From NCBI RefSeq assembly GCF_003286085.1, contig NW_020825288.1, positions 16,988,001-17,052,000 of the forward strand: a stretch of DNA of 64,000 nt, given 5' to 3'. Origin of the DNA: Drosophila persimilis. Its lineage: Eukaryota > Arthropoda > Insecta > Diptera > Drosophilidae. Both the position numbers and the translations under genes were made by a program. The notes beneath the pieces are model-generated. The model was not told where the DNA came from and ran no database searches. It was given only the letters and a program-made list of their open reading frames with translations. Shown piece after piece: positions 1 to 11,800 of the stretch; positions within the stretch are counted from its first letter, which is position 1; every line of letters begins with the position of its first letter.

Positions 1-31
1 GAACGCACTCGTATTTCTATCGCCTTTGCAG

Positions 32-1023
32 ATTGCCTGTCGCAAAAACGCCTGGCCATTGGATCGCTCGACGCTCTTTACCTATGTTACCCAGTATGCA
101 GACCCCGACGACGTCGAGGAGCGTCCCGCAACGGTAAGTGGCATCTACCACCTCTTTTTCTATCTATCCATCTATCGCTCTAAATGCAAAACGATGACCA
201 AACTGTCCGGTGCCACTGCCGGTGCCAGTGCCAGTGCCGCTGCCTGTGTCCCTATGCTGGTTCTGGTTCCGGTCCGAGAGAGGGCACTAATTCCGTAATT
301 AAGAATTCTGTTTGCATTTTAATCGTTGAACTTTTTGCAGGGCTGCTTTGTGCATGGGTTGTACATCGAGGGCGCACGCTTTGACATGTCGACTAATCAG
401 CTGGCGCGTTCCCATCCCAAGGTTCTGGTCGAGGAGCTGGCCATTTTGGCTGTGGAACCCATCGAGGCGCATCGTCTCAAGCTACAGGTCTGTATCGTAC
501 GGTTAAGGAGATGGTGGGTGGGTGGTTAGCCGGATAGCTGGATAGCCGGATAGTTGCCTGGAGATCCTGGGTTCGACGCCGTCTGCCAGTGACAAGTACT
601 AATGTGCGCTTGTATCTACATACACATGCCTGGGCGAGGGACGGGACGGCACCCTGGGCGTTTCCACGCTGATATTTGTTTAAATGCATCCCACTAAATT
701 AGCAGCAGCTTCCGTTTCCACCCCGACTAATGGGGCATCTGCTGTGCTAATTGTTTCTGATTTTAAATGCCCGGAAGCTTTACTTTTAGCCGGGGATGAA
801 AAATGTATTTTAAAGATGGGAGTTTTACTAGAACTTTCGTTGATACTGAACTATGTTTTCCCTTATTTTACAGAACACATTCCTGGCTCCTGTTTATACC
901 ACATCCATGCGCAGAAATGCTATGGGCGTGGGCCTGGTCTTTGAGGCCAATTTGGCCACCTCCGAGGATTTGAGTCACTGGATATTGCAGGGCGTATGCC
1001 TCACCCTGAACACGGATCTTTAA
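32..1023 (+). CDS. Dhc98D: Axonemal dynein heavy chain, C-terminal end (DNAH10 type), partial
   Basis: Three terminal exons are visible: 32-133, 341-487 and 874-1023 (stop TAA 1021-1023). All junctions are GT-AG and phase 0, giving 132 residues; the rest of the gene lies left of the window. The protein is the distal C-terminal domain of an axonemal dynein motor, with the family signature GCFVHGLYIEGARFD, then PVYTTSMRRNAMGVGLVFEA and a final SHWILQGVCLTLN. That ending is the one I know from DNAH10 (inner arm I1 beta heavy chain) and unlike the DNAH5, DNAH9 or DNAH17 ends. The motor would drive ciliary or sperm flagellar beating. The family assignment is firm; the symbol is the likely fly DNAH10 orthologue and is an inference. 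Confidence 0.85.
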
Positions 1024-1125
1024 GAGAGCTTTGTATATAGATAGGATTTAGATACAGATTGAAAGACTGATGTTGGATTTTGTTGATATTGATTATTATT
1101 TATCGAATCATTTATACTATTGCCA

Positions 1126-1131
1126 AATAAA
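1126..1131 (+). terminator. Poly(A) signal of the dynein gene
   Basis: AATAAA lies about 100 bases after the dynein stop codon. The 3' end would fall near 1150, leaving about 130 bases before the convergent gene's stop at 1278. Confidence 0.6.
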
Positions 1132-1277
1132 TCTATGTTTACAGCTCTGTAGCAATGGCAATGGAGTTTATCAAGTAGTATATACTCGTACGCGTATAGT
1201 ATTTCTAGTGCCTGTGCCTGTCAATAACGTGATTTGTGCCTGACTGATAACCGACTGATATGCCGCTGCTCCTGGCA

Positions 1278-2040
1278 TTACCTTCGCCGCCAGCAGCCGA
1301 AGCAGTTCCTAAACTTATCCAAAATAGTCGTCTTCATGGAGGGCAACAGGAGCTCGAGATTCTGCGTACCGGCACTGTCGTCCGACTCCAGATCCGAGTC
1401 AATGGTCATTTCCTGTATGCTAAAAGTATCGGTTAGTTCGTGGTTCGCCTGCTGGCGACGCTTGGCCCGCTTCAGTTGGGCGGGAAAGAAGGATATCTCC
1501 TCGGCGTCGTCGCTGCTCTCAGACTTGTAATCGACCAGCGGCTTGTGCTCCGGCTCCCCGGGAATGGGCAATCGATTGATCGGGATCAGAGTGGACGACT
1601 GTGTCTTGGTTGTCTGGGGTATACAAGCACACTGCTATAGATATACATATATAGCTTTATATGTTTAATGTGCTGGTGCACCCACCTGCTCTTCCTGGAA
1701 CTGCGTGTAATTGCGCCTGGCACGCTCGACCTTCAGCTCCAGTTTGCGTTGCAGTATGCGGCAGGTGTTTGGTGGCTCGCTGCGCTCATGTCCGCCACGT
1801 GCCTCCTCCTCCTCATCGATTTCTATGGTCGTGGGGGCATACACCTTGCCGGCACCCCTGAACGCCACCTCGAACTCCAGATCGGACATATGTTTGGGCG
1901 CTCCGCTGGCCGTTTTCTGCAGTGACTTTGGCCATGAGAATTTGCATTGTTTCGAGTTCGCTACTTACCAGCAGGCCTGAGGCCCCATCCTCATAGATAT
2001 TCGACTGCCTATCCTCGCTATCTATGCCGCTATCTTCCAT
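1278..2040 (-). CDS. Unrecognised acidic, probably disordered protein (212 aa)
   Basis: Three exons, 1969-2040, 1686-1916 and 1278-1613, join in phase 0 through short GT-AG introns of 52 and 72 bases to give 212 residues. I do not recognise the family. The N terminus is MEDSGIDSED, which holds a DSGxxS motif (residues 3-8), the consensus bound by beta-TrCP/Slimb when phosphorylated. The middle has an acidic stretch (IDEEEEA) and a basic helical stretch (RKLELKVERARRN). The third exon is rich in Ser, Asp and Glu with a basic cluster (LKRAKRR). The C terminus is NCFGCWRRR, two cysteines next to arginines. No signal peptide or membrane segment is seen. It converges with the dynein gene and lies just beyond the Ppn 3' end. 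The exon structure is convincing; the function is unknown. Confidence 0.75.
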
Positions 2041-2360
2041 TTTGTGCTGGGAATTGGTTTAACTCTGGATAAATCTACAATTTAGCTACAAAAAAGAACC
2101 GCACGCGATGTCAATACAAACAATTTTTATTGTCTTCTTCAATGGTACTCCCAAACCAACTCCAATCAACCCCATGGCGGTGGCAGAGCGCAGGCTCCGT
2201 CGAACAGCTGCTGGGGCGGAAAAGGTTGGGAAAAATCAATACGATACCAAACCCCTTGCCACACAGCGTTGCCAGATGTTGGGACACTTTCAAATGGTAT
2301 TCGTGCAGCCCCCCTTTATGGAGTTTATAGAGGAATGCACTTTTTTATACATATGCACTC
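2041..2360. other. Intergenic spacer with the 5' side of the 212-aa gene
   Basis: Short gap between the start codon at 2040 and the putative Ppn 3' end. A 112-residue + strand frame at 2108-2446 has no family resemblance and is not called. No TATA box is obvious. Confidence 0.5.
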
Positions 2361-2366
2361 TTTATT
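2361..2366 (-). terminator. Ppn: Putative Ppn poly(A) signal
   Basis: The minus strand reads AATAAA here, 450 bases past the Ppn stop codon. The 3'UTR would be 2340-2816 and AT-rich. Confidence 0.5.
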
Positions 2367-2816
2367 ATGTAGTTTTAATTTATTTACAATTATTTGTTTT
2401 AGGCTTAAATGCTTTACTCGTTGCACAAATAGATCGTAGATGCTAAGAAAGTAAAATGAAAATTCGTTTTAGCCGCTTTCCTCGATGGATTGAATTGTAA
2501 CGTTATTCAAGAATAAATAGGAACACAAACATAAAAAACACTAATACTATTTGAATTTGTTCTGGAAGTAGGCAGATATTTAATCGTATATACTAAATTA
2601 AATGTTCTTTTCGTTCGTTCTTGATCTGTCAGGCTAAGGCTATGGCTATATACGAGTAGGTGTTGGCTTTTTGGTCTCTCTGCTTTTGAAGTGGCCGCCC
2701 CGCCCACTTCGTTTCGGGGGTGGGTGGGGTGCCCTGAGGATGCTAATTATTCTTGTGTCGGTGTGCTTAAACTCAATTCAAAAATTCTGCTTCTCTTGTG
2801 TGCGTAGTGCGTGGAA

Positions 2817-5800
2817 TTACAGCGCATTGGGATGGGGCTGCGCAATTTGGCCGGCCAGCGTGCAGGATCTACAGCAGAACTGGGCATAGTACTGGTTGAT
2901 GCAGTACCTTCCCTTTACGATTAGCTTGCAGTTGGCAAAGAACGGATTGTCAATGCACTCGGGCGATACAGGTATGACAGCTAGAAGGACACATAAACGG
3001 GAATGTGAATTACCAAACCATGGATCTTGATTCTTGACTTACATTGGATGGTGACCGTCTCCTGGCTGACGCTGTAGCTGAATGCATTACTAGCCTTGCA
3101 GCCGTATATGCCTGTATCCTCGGTGCTCACATCGCTGACAACCAGTCGATGGGGCTGGGCTGTAGTCGTCAAAGAGTATTCGATATCAAAAAGTGTTCTT
3201 AAGGAAGTTCTGACTCTACTCACATGTAATCTGTATGCGCTCGTTGCTGTACAGCGGTGTGTTGTCCTTGGTCCATGTCACATTTGGTTCTGGATAACCC
3301 TGCACCGAGCAGCTAATGGCGATGGTGGAGCCTGGAGAGTAGCTGTTCTTAGGATCCAGTGCCACCAGAGCCTGGGCATTCACTAAGAGCAGAACAAGGG
3401 GAGAAACCAATTACTACAAGTCCCCGAACATCAACGGGATTTCGAACATAAAACAGTCAAGAAACACGTAAAATCCAAGGCAATCCAAAACATGCAAATC
3501 CACTTACCTGTCGGCGGCGGCACATAGACCGGACGAGATGGTCTATAGGGGTAGCTGGGTCTCTGTGTGACCGGCGCCGTGGCCGGATCTATCACATACT
3601 GCAAGTACTGGGCATCCTCGTTGGTCAGGGCCCGAGCGGGACCCACCGCCTTCAGCGTGACACGCAGCGAGACGGGGCGTCCCCGCTTGTTGTACACCTC
3701 GCAGGTGTACAGACCCAGATCCGACAGCTGGATGGAGCGGAACAGCAGCGAGAAGTCGCGTGCCATCTCAGCCCGTCCACGCTCCCGGTTGCCGAACAGA
3801 TTGTTGTTGCGCCACCAGCTAACGTGCGGCTGCGGATAGCCACCGGCTGGGCAGCGAATCACCGCCGGTCTGTTCAACTGCACGATCTGAGTAATGTTCT
3901 TGTTGCCGTACACGTATGCGGCGGTGTCAACGGGTTCTACCATCACCAAGTCGTCGACAAGCAAAGGGATTAGAAGCAAGCAGGCATGCACACAGAATGC
4001 AGTAAAAAGCAGTTAGTTATAAGGCCAACACCAAACACGAAAAATACAAGAAAAACCAATAAGAACTCCACAGTCGATGATCCGACTGTAATTAATACCC
4101 ATTGCTCAGATTTCTTAGAATGCAAGAAAATGCGATGATGAAAATTTGATTCATTTCTGGCTGCAGCGATAATTAGTCATAATTATTCAATTTTCGTATT
4201 TTTAAGGCGGTACATTCTTTGAATATTCAACAGGTTATAGTTTAAAGATCAAAGGCCATGTGTTCAAACTCGTACAAAACGGACAAAAAGGAAATAAAGT
4301 ACGCGAATACTATTTTGTGAGTAATATTTGTTCGAGTAATCACAAGCATCGTTTATAAACAGATTCTTCGAATAAGCCGAATCTCAAATTTCCCTTCACA
4401 AAGATCGACAATAATTATACATTCCATGCATGAGATGCAAGATCCCTTTAGAAGGAAATGAAATGCCTTAACATAGAAAAGTCAGCACGTACCTGTCACT
4501 TGGAGGGCAACCTCGCGTCGCACGGGCTCGCCCAGGCCATTGCTGGCCACACAGACATAAGTGCCATCGTCGGTTTGACGCACTTGCACGATGGTCAGAT
4601 CACCAGTCGAGGTCAAGACATAGCGTCCTTGGTTCGTATCGATCTGTAGAGGATTTTGAACAAAAACTAAAGTGTCTGAAGAGTGAGTTCTGTGTTTGAA
4701 GTCGTACCACCACGTTCTTGAGCGACCAGGTGATGTTGGGGGCTGGATTGCCAGTGGCGAAGCATCGCAGGACGGCGATGCCACCGATGGAGGTCTGGAC
4801 ATCCAGTTCCTGCGGCTGCTTGGGCTCTAGAGCGGCCCTGCTCTCGCCCGGATAGACGACAGTTGGGGCACGAGTGCTGGGCCGCTGGGTGGGGCGGGCT
4901 GGCTGCACACAGAGATAGCCACAGCCATCGCTGCAGCACTTGTTCTCGCCACGGCAGTCAGCATCGGTGTAGCACTCCTGGGCACAGTTGCTGGCATTGG
5001 CCGCCAGTCCGGGGCAGACTCCGGGCTTGTTAATGTCGCGGCAGACAGGCGCAAACTGACGATCTCCCGTGTTGGCAATCTCAATGGCACACTGCTGACC
5101 CTCGGGGCAGGAGTAGCTCTCGCAAGGGTTCTCGCACAGGCACTTCGTGCACTCCGGCTGGGATCGGTCGGCCTCACGGCGAACGCCATAAGGACAGCGC
5201 AGTTCGCGGCACTCGTTCTCGAAGCTCTCGCAGCGACCCTGTCCAATTTCGTTGTCAATCTCGTTGTCAACGGGCCCTGTGGGGAACGGAACGTAAAGGA
5301 TCAGCCTTGTGTAGACCAACATTCTGAAGATATCCCAAAAGACCCGTGCAATCTTAGAGCTAGTGAAAGTGCACTACTAATCAAGACTACTAATGCTACT
5401 TCTAATAGTTCTACTAAAAATCAAGCAGATTGAAGGTGGGCAGAGTGCAAGGTGCGAAATTGGATGCATTTGGAGGGTGGTGGTGTTCTGGGGTGCAGAG
5501 TGGAGTGCATTTAGCTGGTGTGCAGGCTTACTTCCGCAGAGATTCGTGCATGCCTCAAACGAACGGAAGTTGTTCTGATTGCCGGAGCAACCCGAGTAGA
5601 TGAAGGACACACAGGTGCCGCGCTCATCATCGTAATACCAACGACGCTCCTGCACCGCCGGTCCATTGCATCGGCCGGTTACCAGGGGCAGCAAACATAT
5701 CTCTACTTACGCCATCGGGGGAGGGGGGAAAACCAAGAGAATTTGTTAACCGATTGTCCCTTTGGGCGCACGTCACTCATCAAAACGTTACCTTTGACCG

Positions 5801-8800
5801 TACCCACTGAAGGCTCCGGCTCGCGGGCCGCAATGCAAACAGTTTGACACTCGTACAGATCACCGAAGCGATTTCCGGTTCCATCGCATCCACCGTAGGT
5901 GAACGGCTCGCAGGTACGGGAATCGCGATTGAAATAGTAGCGGGTCTGCCACTGAGTGCAGGGCCCCGTGGTCACTGGCTCATTGCAAACGTCTAACGCA
6001 AAGTATTAAAGCACCTGAAAGATGAGGTTCCCTATCCATACACTTACCCACTCCCTTGAACTCGCCGCACTGCCTCTCGCACTGGTCGCGCGTCTCGAAG
6101 CGATTTCCGTTTCCGCCACAGCCGCTGTAGGAGAAGGCCGTGCAGGCCATCTTCTCGCTGTCGTAGAACCAAGCCGTGGTATGATTATCGCACTCTCCGG
6201 CCTCCGGTGCCTGAGTGCACACGGAGTAGGTCTACATGAAAGAGAAATGTTTATTTTTTGAGACTGTCAGTAGTCTGATAAAGAACTTACCGGTGCTGGT
6301 GGTTGGGGCTCGGATAGTGCCTGATCCCGGCAATAGCCCAGACATTCCCTCTCGGAAACGAAGTTATTGCGATTGCCGCGGCAGCCGGTAAACTCGAACT
6401 CGTGACAGGCGCCACTTCGTTCGTCGAAGTACCAGCGACGAGAGATGTCATCGCAGCGACCGCGCACCGGTGGCAGGGAGCAGGTGGTCTGGGCATCATT
6501 GCACTCGTTTTGGCACTCCTCCTCGGTGGCATAGCTGTTGGCATTGCCGCCGCAGCCCGAGTAGACGAACTCGTCGCAGAGTCCCTCCTGGCTGTTGTAG
6601 AACCAGCGGGTCTCGTTGTCGTAGCAGTTGCCCGATTCGGCGGGTAGGAAGCACTTGGCCGTATCCGGCTCTGAGCGGGGCTCCTCGGGTTCTGGCTCTG
6701 GTTCTCCGAAACGATTGTCTACGCTGGGAGCGCAGCGAGCCGAGCAATCCTGCTCAGACTCGAAGCGGTTATCGTTTCCGCCGCAGCCGCCATAGTAGAA
6801 CTGCTGGCAGCGACCGGCAGTCGCGTTAAAGTTCCACTTGAGCACATACTGATCGCAGTCGCCCGCGGCAGCTGGCTGATCACACTGGTGGACAGCAGCA
6901 GATTGAGGAGGCTCCCTAGTCTCTGGCGGAGCAGTTCGCCTAGTCTCTGGTGGTGGAGCCTGGGGGCTGACACAGCGCGCCTGGCAGTCGGACTCAGTCT
7001 CAAAGCGATTGCCGTTGCCAGCACAGCCGCCATAGTAGAACTGGCGACACGCGCCGCTCTCTCCGTCAAAGTGCCACTTGAGGGTGTACTGATCGCAGTC
7101 TCCGACGCTCGCGGGCTCGCGACACACATCCACGGTGCTGGGGGCTGGGGCTGGTGGTGGCGTTGGGGGTTCGGGCTTCTTCTCGCAGCGCGCCAGGCAG
7201 GCATCCTCGCTGGCAAAGCGATTCTCGTTGCCGCCGCAGCCGCCGTAGTAGAACTGGCGACAGCTCTCATCCTTGGTGTCGTAGTACCAGGCGGTGACAT
7301 AGTTGGCGCATTCTCCCACCTCCGCGGGGATCTCGCAGATGTCCTTGGCTAAGTCACACACATAGAGGAGGAGAGTGTGTTAATCGAACGTATGTTCTGG
7401 CGAGGCTTCGGTGCACACATTGAAAGCAGCCACAACAACATTTAAAGCTTACCAACTTGCCGGGGACAATGGTCCTCGCAGGACTCCAATGAGGGGAAGC
7501 TGTTCTTGTTGCCACCACAACCAGTGTAGTAGAAGGGCACGCAGCGCTTCTCGCTCTCGGAGAAGTGCCACCTGGCGTGCCGTTCGCTGCAATCACCAGT
7601 TTGCTTAGGAAGTGAGCATTGCTCTGAGGTTTTGGTGGTGTTGGTGGTGGTGGGTCATAGGTGGTAGGTGGTAGGTGCAGGAAGGATGCAGGTGTAGATT
7701 CAGGATACGGAACGGGTGTTCGGATACGGGTATTCGACATAGCAAGTAACCAAGCAAGCAATCATGCGCATACAATAAACCAAGTTCAAGCAATAGGAGG
7801 AAAAGGAGATTGTAGGAAGAACATACCGTTAACCAGGATAGAGAATCAGGCTTAAGCTTAAGACTAACAATAACCCCAAGCAACACATTGCCGGTAACTC
7901 CCCAATAGTACAGAACAGGTAAAACGAAAGATGGAAATAGATCAGATCCCAAACCTTTGAGTACGCCCGGCTGGCGACAACTGTAGCTGCAGGCGTGCTC
8001 CGTCGGATAGTTGTTCTTGTTGCCCTTGCAACCGCCGTAGGTGAAGGGACGACAGATGTCGGTCTGGTTGTCGTAGTACCAACGCTCATAGTTTCCGGCA
8101 CAAGGTCCATTCTCCACAGGCTGTTCGCAGGTGGCTGCAGGCGGAAACAGAAGTTTAGTTTAGATTGGAGGACACAGCCACACCGTCAGACAGTTGGACA
8201 GTTCGACTTACGGATACTCTCACTGACAGCACATGTGCCCTGGCACTGTTCGAGGCTATCGAATCGGTTATTGGTGCCGTAGCAGCCGCCGTACTGGAAC
8301 TCCTCGCACCGGTTGCGGTCGGTGTCGAAGTACCACTTCTTGGTGAAGCCCTGGCACGGTCCGACGCTCTTGGGCAGCAGGCACACATGTTGTCCGGTGT
8401 ACTCCTGGCAGGTGTCCTTGCACTCCGCCTCCGTCTCGAAGCGATTGGCATTACCATCGCAGCCGCCATACCAGAACCGAGCGCATCCGCCGTAGTTGGT
8501 ATCGAAGTAGTATTTGACGCTGAAGTTGCCACAGGTGCCCGTCTCTTTGGGCAGGGCGCAGGCCTTCTGCGGTGGCTCCTGGACATTCTCGCAGCCGCCG
8601 AACTTCTCGTCCGTGGCACTGCTGATGCCATCGGGACAGCAGCCAAACTTGCTCTCCACACACGTGCATCCTTCGAAGTTGGGACCCTTGGCCGGTGTCT
8701 TGTCGTCCTCGCAGCACTTGAACTCCGTCTGGGTGCAGTGGCAGCCGTGGTGGTGGGGTCCCTTGGCGAATGTGAGTCCGTCTGGGCAGCAGCCGAACTG

Positions 8801-11800
8801 CGTGGTCTCGCAGGGGCAGCCGTCGAACTTGGGTCCCTTGGCGGCCGTGATCTTGTCGGGACAGCAGCCGTGCTGAGTGGTCTCGCAGGCACATCCCTCC
8901 TGGTTGTATCCACGGGCGGCAGTCTTCTTGTCCGCACAGCAGCCGTAAGGAGTGTAGTGGCAGTCGCAGCCCTCGAAGTTGGGTCCTCGGGCAGCCAGAA
9001 TATTGTCGGGGCAGCAGCCGAAGGACGTGTCCAGGCAGCAGCCCTCGCCGTTGGGTCCATGAGCCGGTGTCTCAGAGTCGGGACAGCAGCCGAACTGTTC
9101 GCGAGTGCAGGCCGCGCAGCCCTCACCTCCAGGACCAGCGGCTGGTGTGCGACCATCCGGACAACATCCATGCTCGGACTGATCGCAGCCCTTTGGTCCA
9201 TCTGCTGGTGCGGCACAGCCTTCGAAGTTCTTGCCCTTCGCCGGGGTCTTGGCATCCGGACAGCAGCCAAACTCGGCAAAGGAGCAGGACTTGCTCTCAA
9301 GTTCGGGTGCCTGAGTGGAGTCTCCACCGGATCCCTCGATTTCGGTGGTGGATTCTGGCAGTGACTCTTCCGTGGTTGTGGTGGGTGGCACGGTGGTTGT
9401 CTCGGGACATCCCTCGTTATCCTCGCCCTCGGCGGCGGTGAATTTGTCGGGACAGCACCCGAAGAGAGTCTCGGCGCACTGGGATTTGGGACAACCCTTG
9501 TTGTTCTTGCCCTCGGCCGGGGATACTCCGTCCAAGCAGCAACCGTATTTGGTGTCAGCGCAAGTCTTGGGAATGGGACAGCCCTCATCGAAAGGTCCCT
9601 TGGGCGTGGTCTTGCCATCTGGACAGCAACCGTACTTGGACTTGACGCAGTCGCTCTTCTTGGGCTTGCACTTGCGGGGCTTGTCCTTGGTGATGGCCGA
9701 CTCCCAGGTGTTCGGAGTGCTTGACTCTTCCTCATTGTCAGTGGAGCTCCAGATGTCGCTGGTACCACTGCCGAGCTCCGTGGACTGGGAGCTGTCAGTA
9801 GATCCCTCAGTGGTGCTATCGGTGGATCCTTCGGAGGTACTCTCCTCGGTCGGGCCACTCTCAGTGGTGTCAGTGGTGCCTCCGCTTTCTGTAGACTCAG
9901 AAGCATCGGTAGATTCCGAGGATCCCGAATCTGTGGATTCGGTGGATTCGGATTGATCTGTTGATCCAGAAACGTCAGTGGATGATGATGAATCTGTGGA
10001 AGTCGATTCCGTGGCATCTGATGAGCTTGTGGAACTAGATACATCCTCAACAGTGCTTCCCTCTGTGGTTGAGCCTTCGCTTGATCCAGCCTCAGTGCTT
10101 TCTGTTGAGCCAGTGCTCGCTGCCTCTGTCGATTCCGTGGACAAGGTTGATTCGGGAGATTCGGTGGATCCATCGGTGGAGCTGACATCAGTGGAACCTT
10201 CAACAGTGCTTCCGCCCTCAGTCGTCGATCCGTCGCTGGACAACTCAGTCGTTTCAGTGCTGTCCGAGCCGGAAGAGGAGGAGGAAGGTGTGGTATCGGT
10301 AGAGTCTGATGAGCTGTTATCTGATGAACTCTCGCTTGAAGCTCCACTGGTCGAAGAAGCATCGGTGCTGGATGAAGCATCACTCGTGGAGGAAGAATCG
10401 GTGGTTGAAGATGCATCCAGGGTTGAGGACTCAGTTGTGTCGGTCGAGGTCTCGGGTGTAGTTTCCGTGGTTTCTTCGGAAGTGGATTCAGTCGATGCAG
10501 AAGAATCAGTCGAAGACGAAGTGCCATCACTGGTACTGTCAGAGGGGCTCTCCGTTGAGCTGGAAACGTCGGTGGAGTCGGTAGAACCTTCAGTAGTGTC
10601 GCTGGAATCAGACGCCGATGACGAAGCCGCATCAGTGGATGATTCGCTGGTATCAGATGTCTTGTCAGAGGAGTCTGAAGATTCGCTGGATGAGTCCGTT
10701 GAGCTAGAAGCCTCTGTGGAGTCTGAAGTATCTGTGGAGCCTGAAACATCCGTCGAGGCGGGCACATCCGTAGAGCTGGAAGAATCTGTAGATTCAGAGG
10801 TATCCACTGAGCTGGACGATTCAGTGGCGCTCGATGCGTCTGTCGAGCCACCAGAAACATCAGTGGATTGATCGGTAGATTCACTAGAATCGGAGACTGA
10901 TGATGCGGGGGCATCGGATGTGGCATCGCTTGATTCGCTGGAGCTCGACGCATCTGTGGAGCCGGACACGTCTGTTGACGCATCTGAAGATGATTCAGAT
11001 GTTTCCTCATCGTCTCCGCTTCCTTCAGTCGAAATACCGCTGTCCGTCGTGGACTCATCATCTCCTGATCCCTCAACCGTAGTGCCAGTCGAGGCAGACT
11101 CATCGAATGCAGTCGTATCGGGGCTATCGCTTAGCATCAGTTCTTCGGTGAAGAGCGTGGACTCCGTCTTGGCTTCATCGTCGAGATCGACACCGTCGGA
11201 AATCTTCTGATCGCCTGGCAGACTATCTGTGACCAATTCCATGTCATCCTCATCGCAGTCGTCCTCTTCATCATCCTCAATGGGTTTGTCGGTGCTTGTC
11301 AGGGGCAGGATTTCATCTTCAGTGCAGGCCTCGGAATTGCACTTCTCGGATATGGATTCCAGCTTGGATTCGTCGCAGTTCAGGGCCTTGGTGCCATTGG
11401 CAAGGCACAATACCTCGCGAGTACGTTCACCTCCGCCGCAGGGCTTGCTACACTCGCCCCAAGGTCCAGTGAACCATTCTCCAGGGCACTCCTTCTCCTC
11501 GCCCTCGCATTCTTGCTCCAACTCCGGTTTCGTTTCCTTGTTGCACTTAGTGTCGTCGGTGGCTGGGGTCACGGTTTTGCCATCGAACTCTCCGCAGATG
11601 ACGATGCGAGACTGAACCCCCTTGCCGCAGGCGGAGGAGCACTTGCTCCACTCTGATGAGAACCACTGGGCCTCGCATTTGGGCGATTTGCAGGGTCTGG
11701 ACAGAGAAGGTACCTCTGGTTGACAAAACTCCTCTGGGTATTCTTTGCCATCCTTTGACCCACAAATAGCGGTGCGGGTCTCCGTGTTCTGTCCGCAAGC

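Noticed and set aside
563-580. tRNA-like B box (GGTTCGACGCC)
   Set aside because: No matching A box, acceptor stem or cloverleaf in an intron of the dynein gene.
2108-2446. 112-codon + strand frame
   Set aside because: Overlaps the Ppn 3' end, lacks family resemblance and has a composition like noncoding AT-rich DNA.
8165-9364. 399-codon + strand frame
   Set aside because: Antisense to the Cys-cassette region of papilin; Ala/Leu/Gly-biased shadow.
9978-10871. 297-codon + strand frame
   Set aside because: Antisense shadow of the STD/STE codons of the mucin region; composition is only S, V, E, D and L.
8155-11103. 982-codon minus-strand frame overlapping papilin
   Set aside because: It is a shifted frame of the Ser/Thr-biased Ppn exon 8212-11806, rich in Arg and Pro with no domain; the Ppn frame has all the expected repeats.
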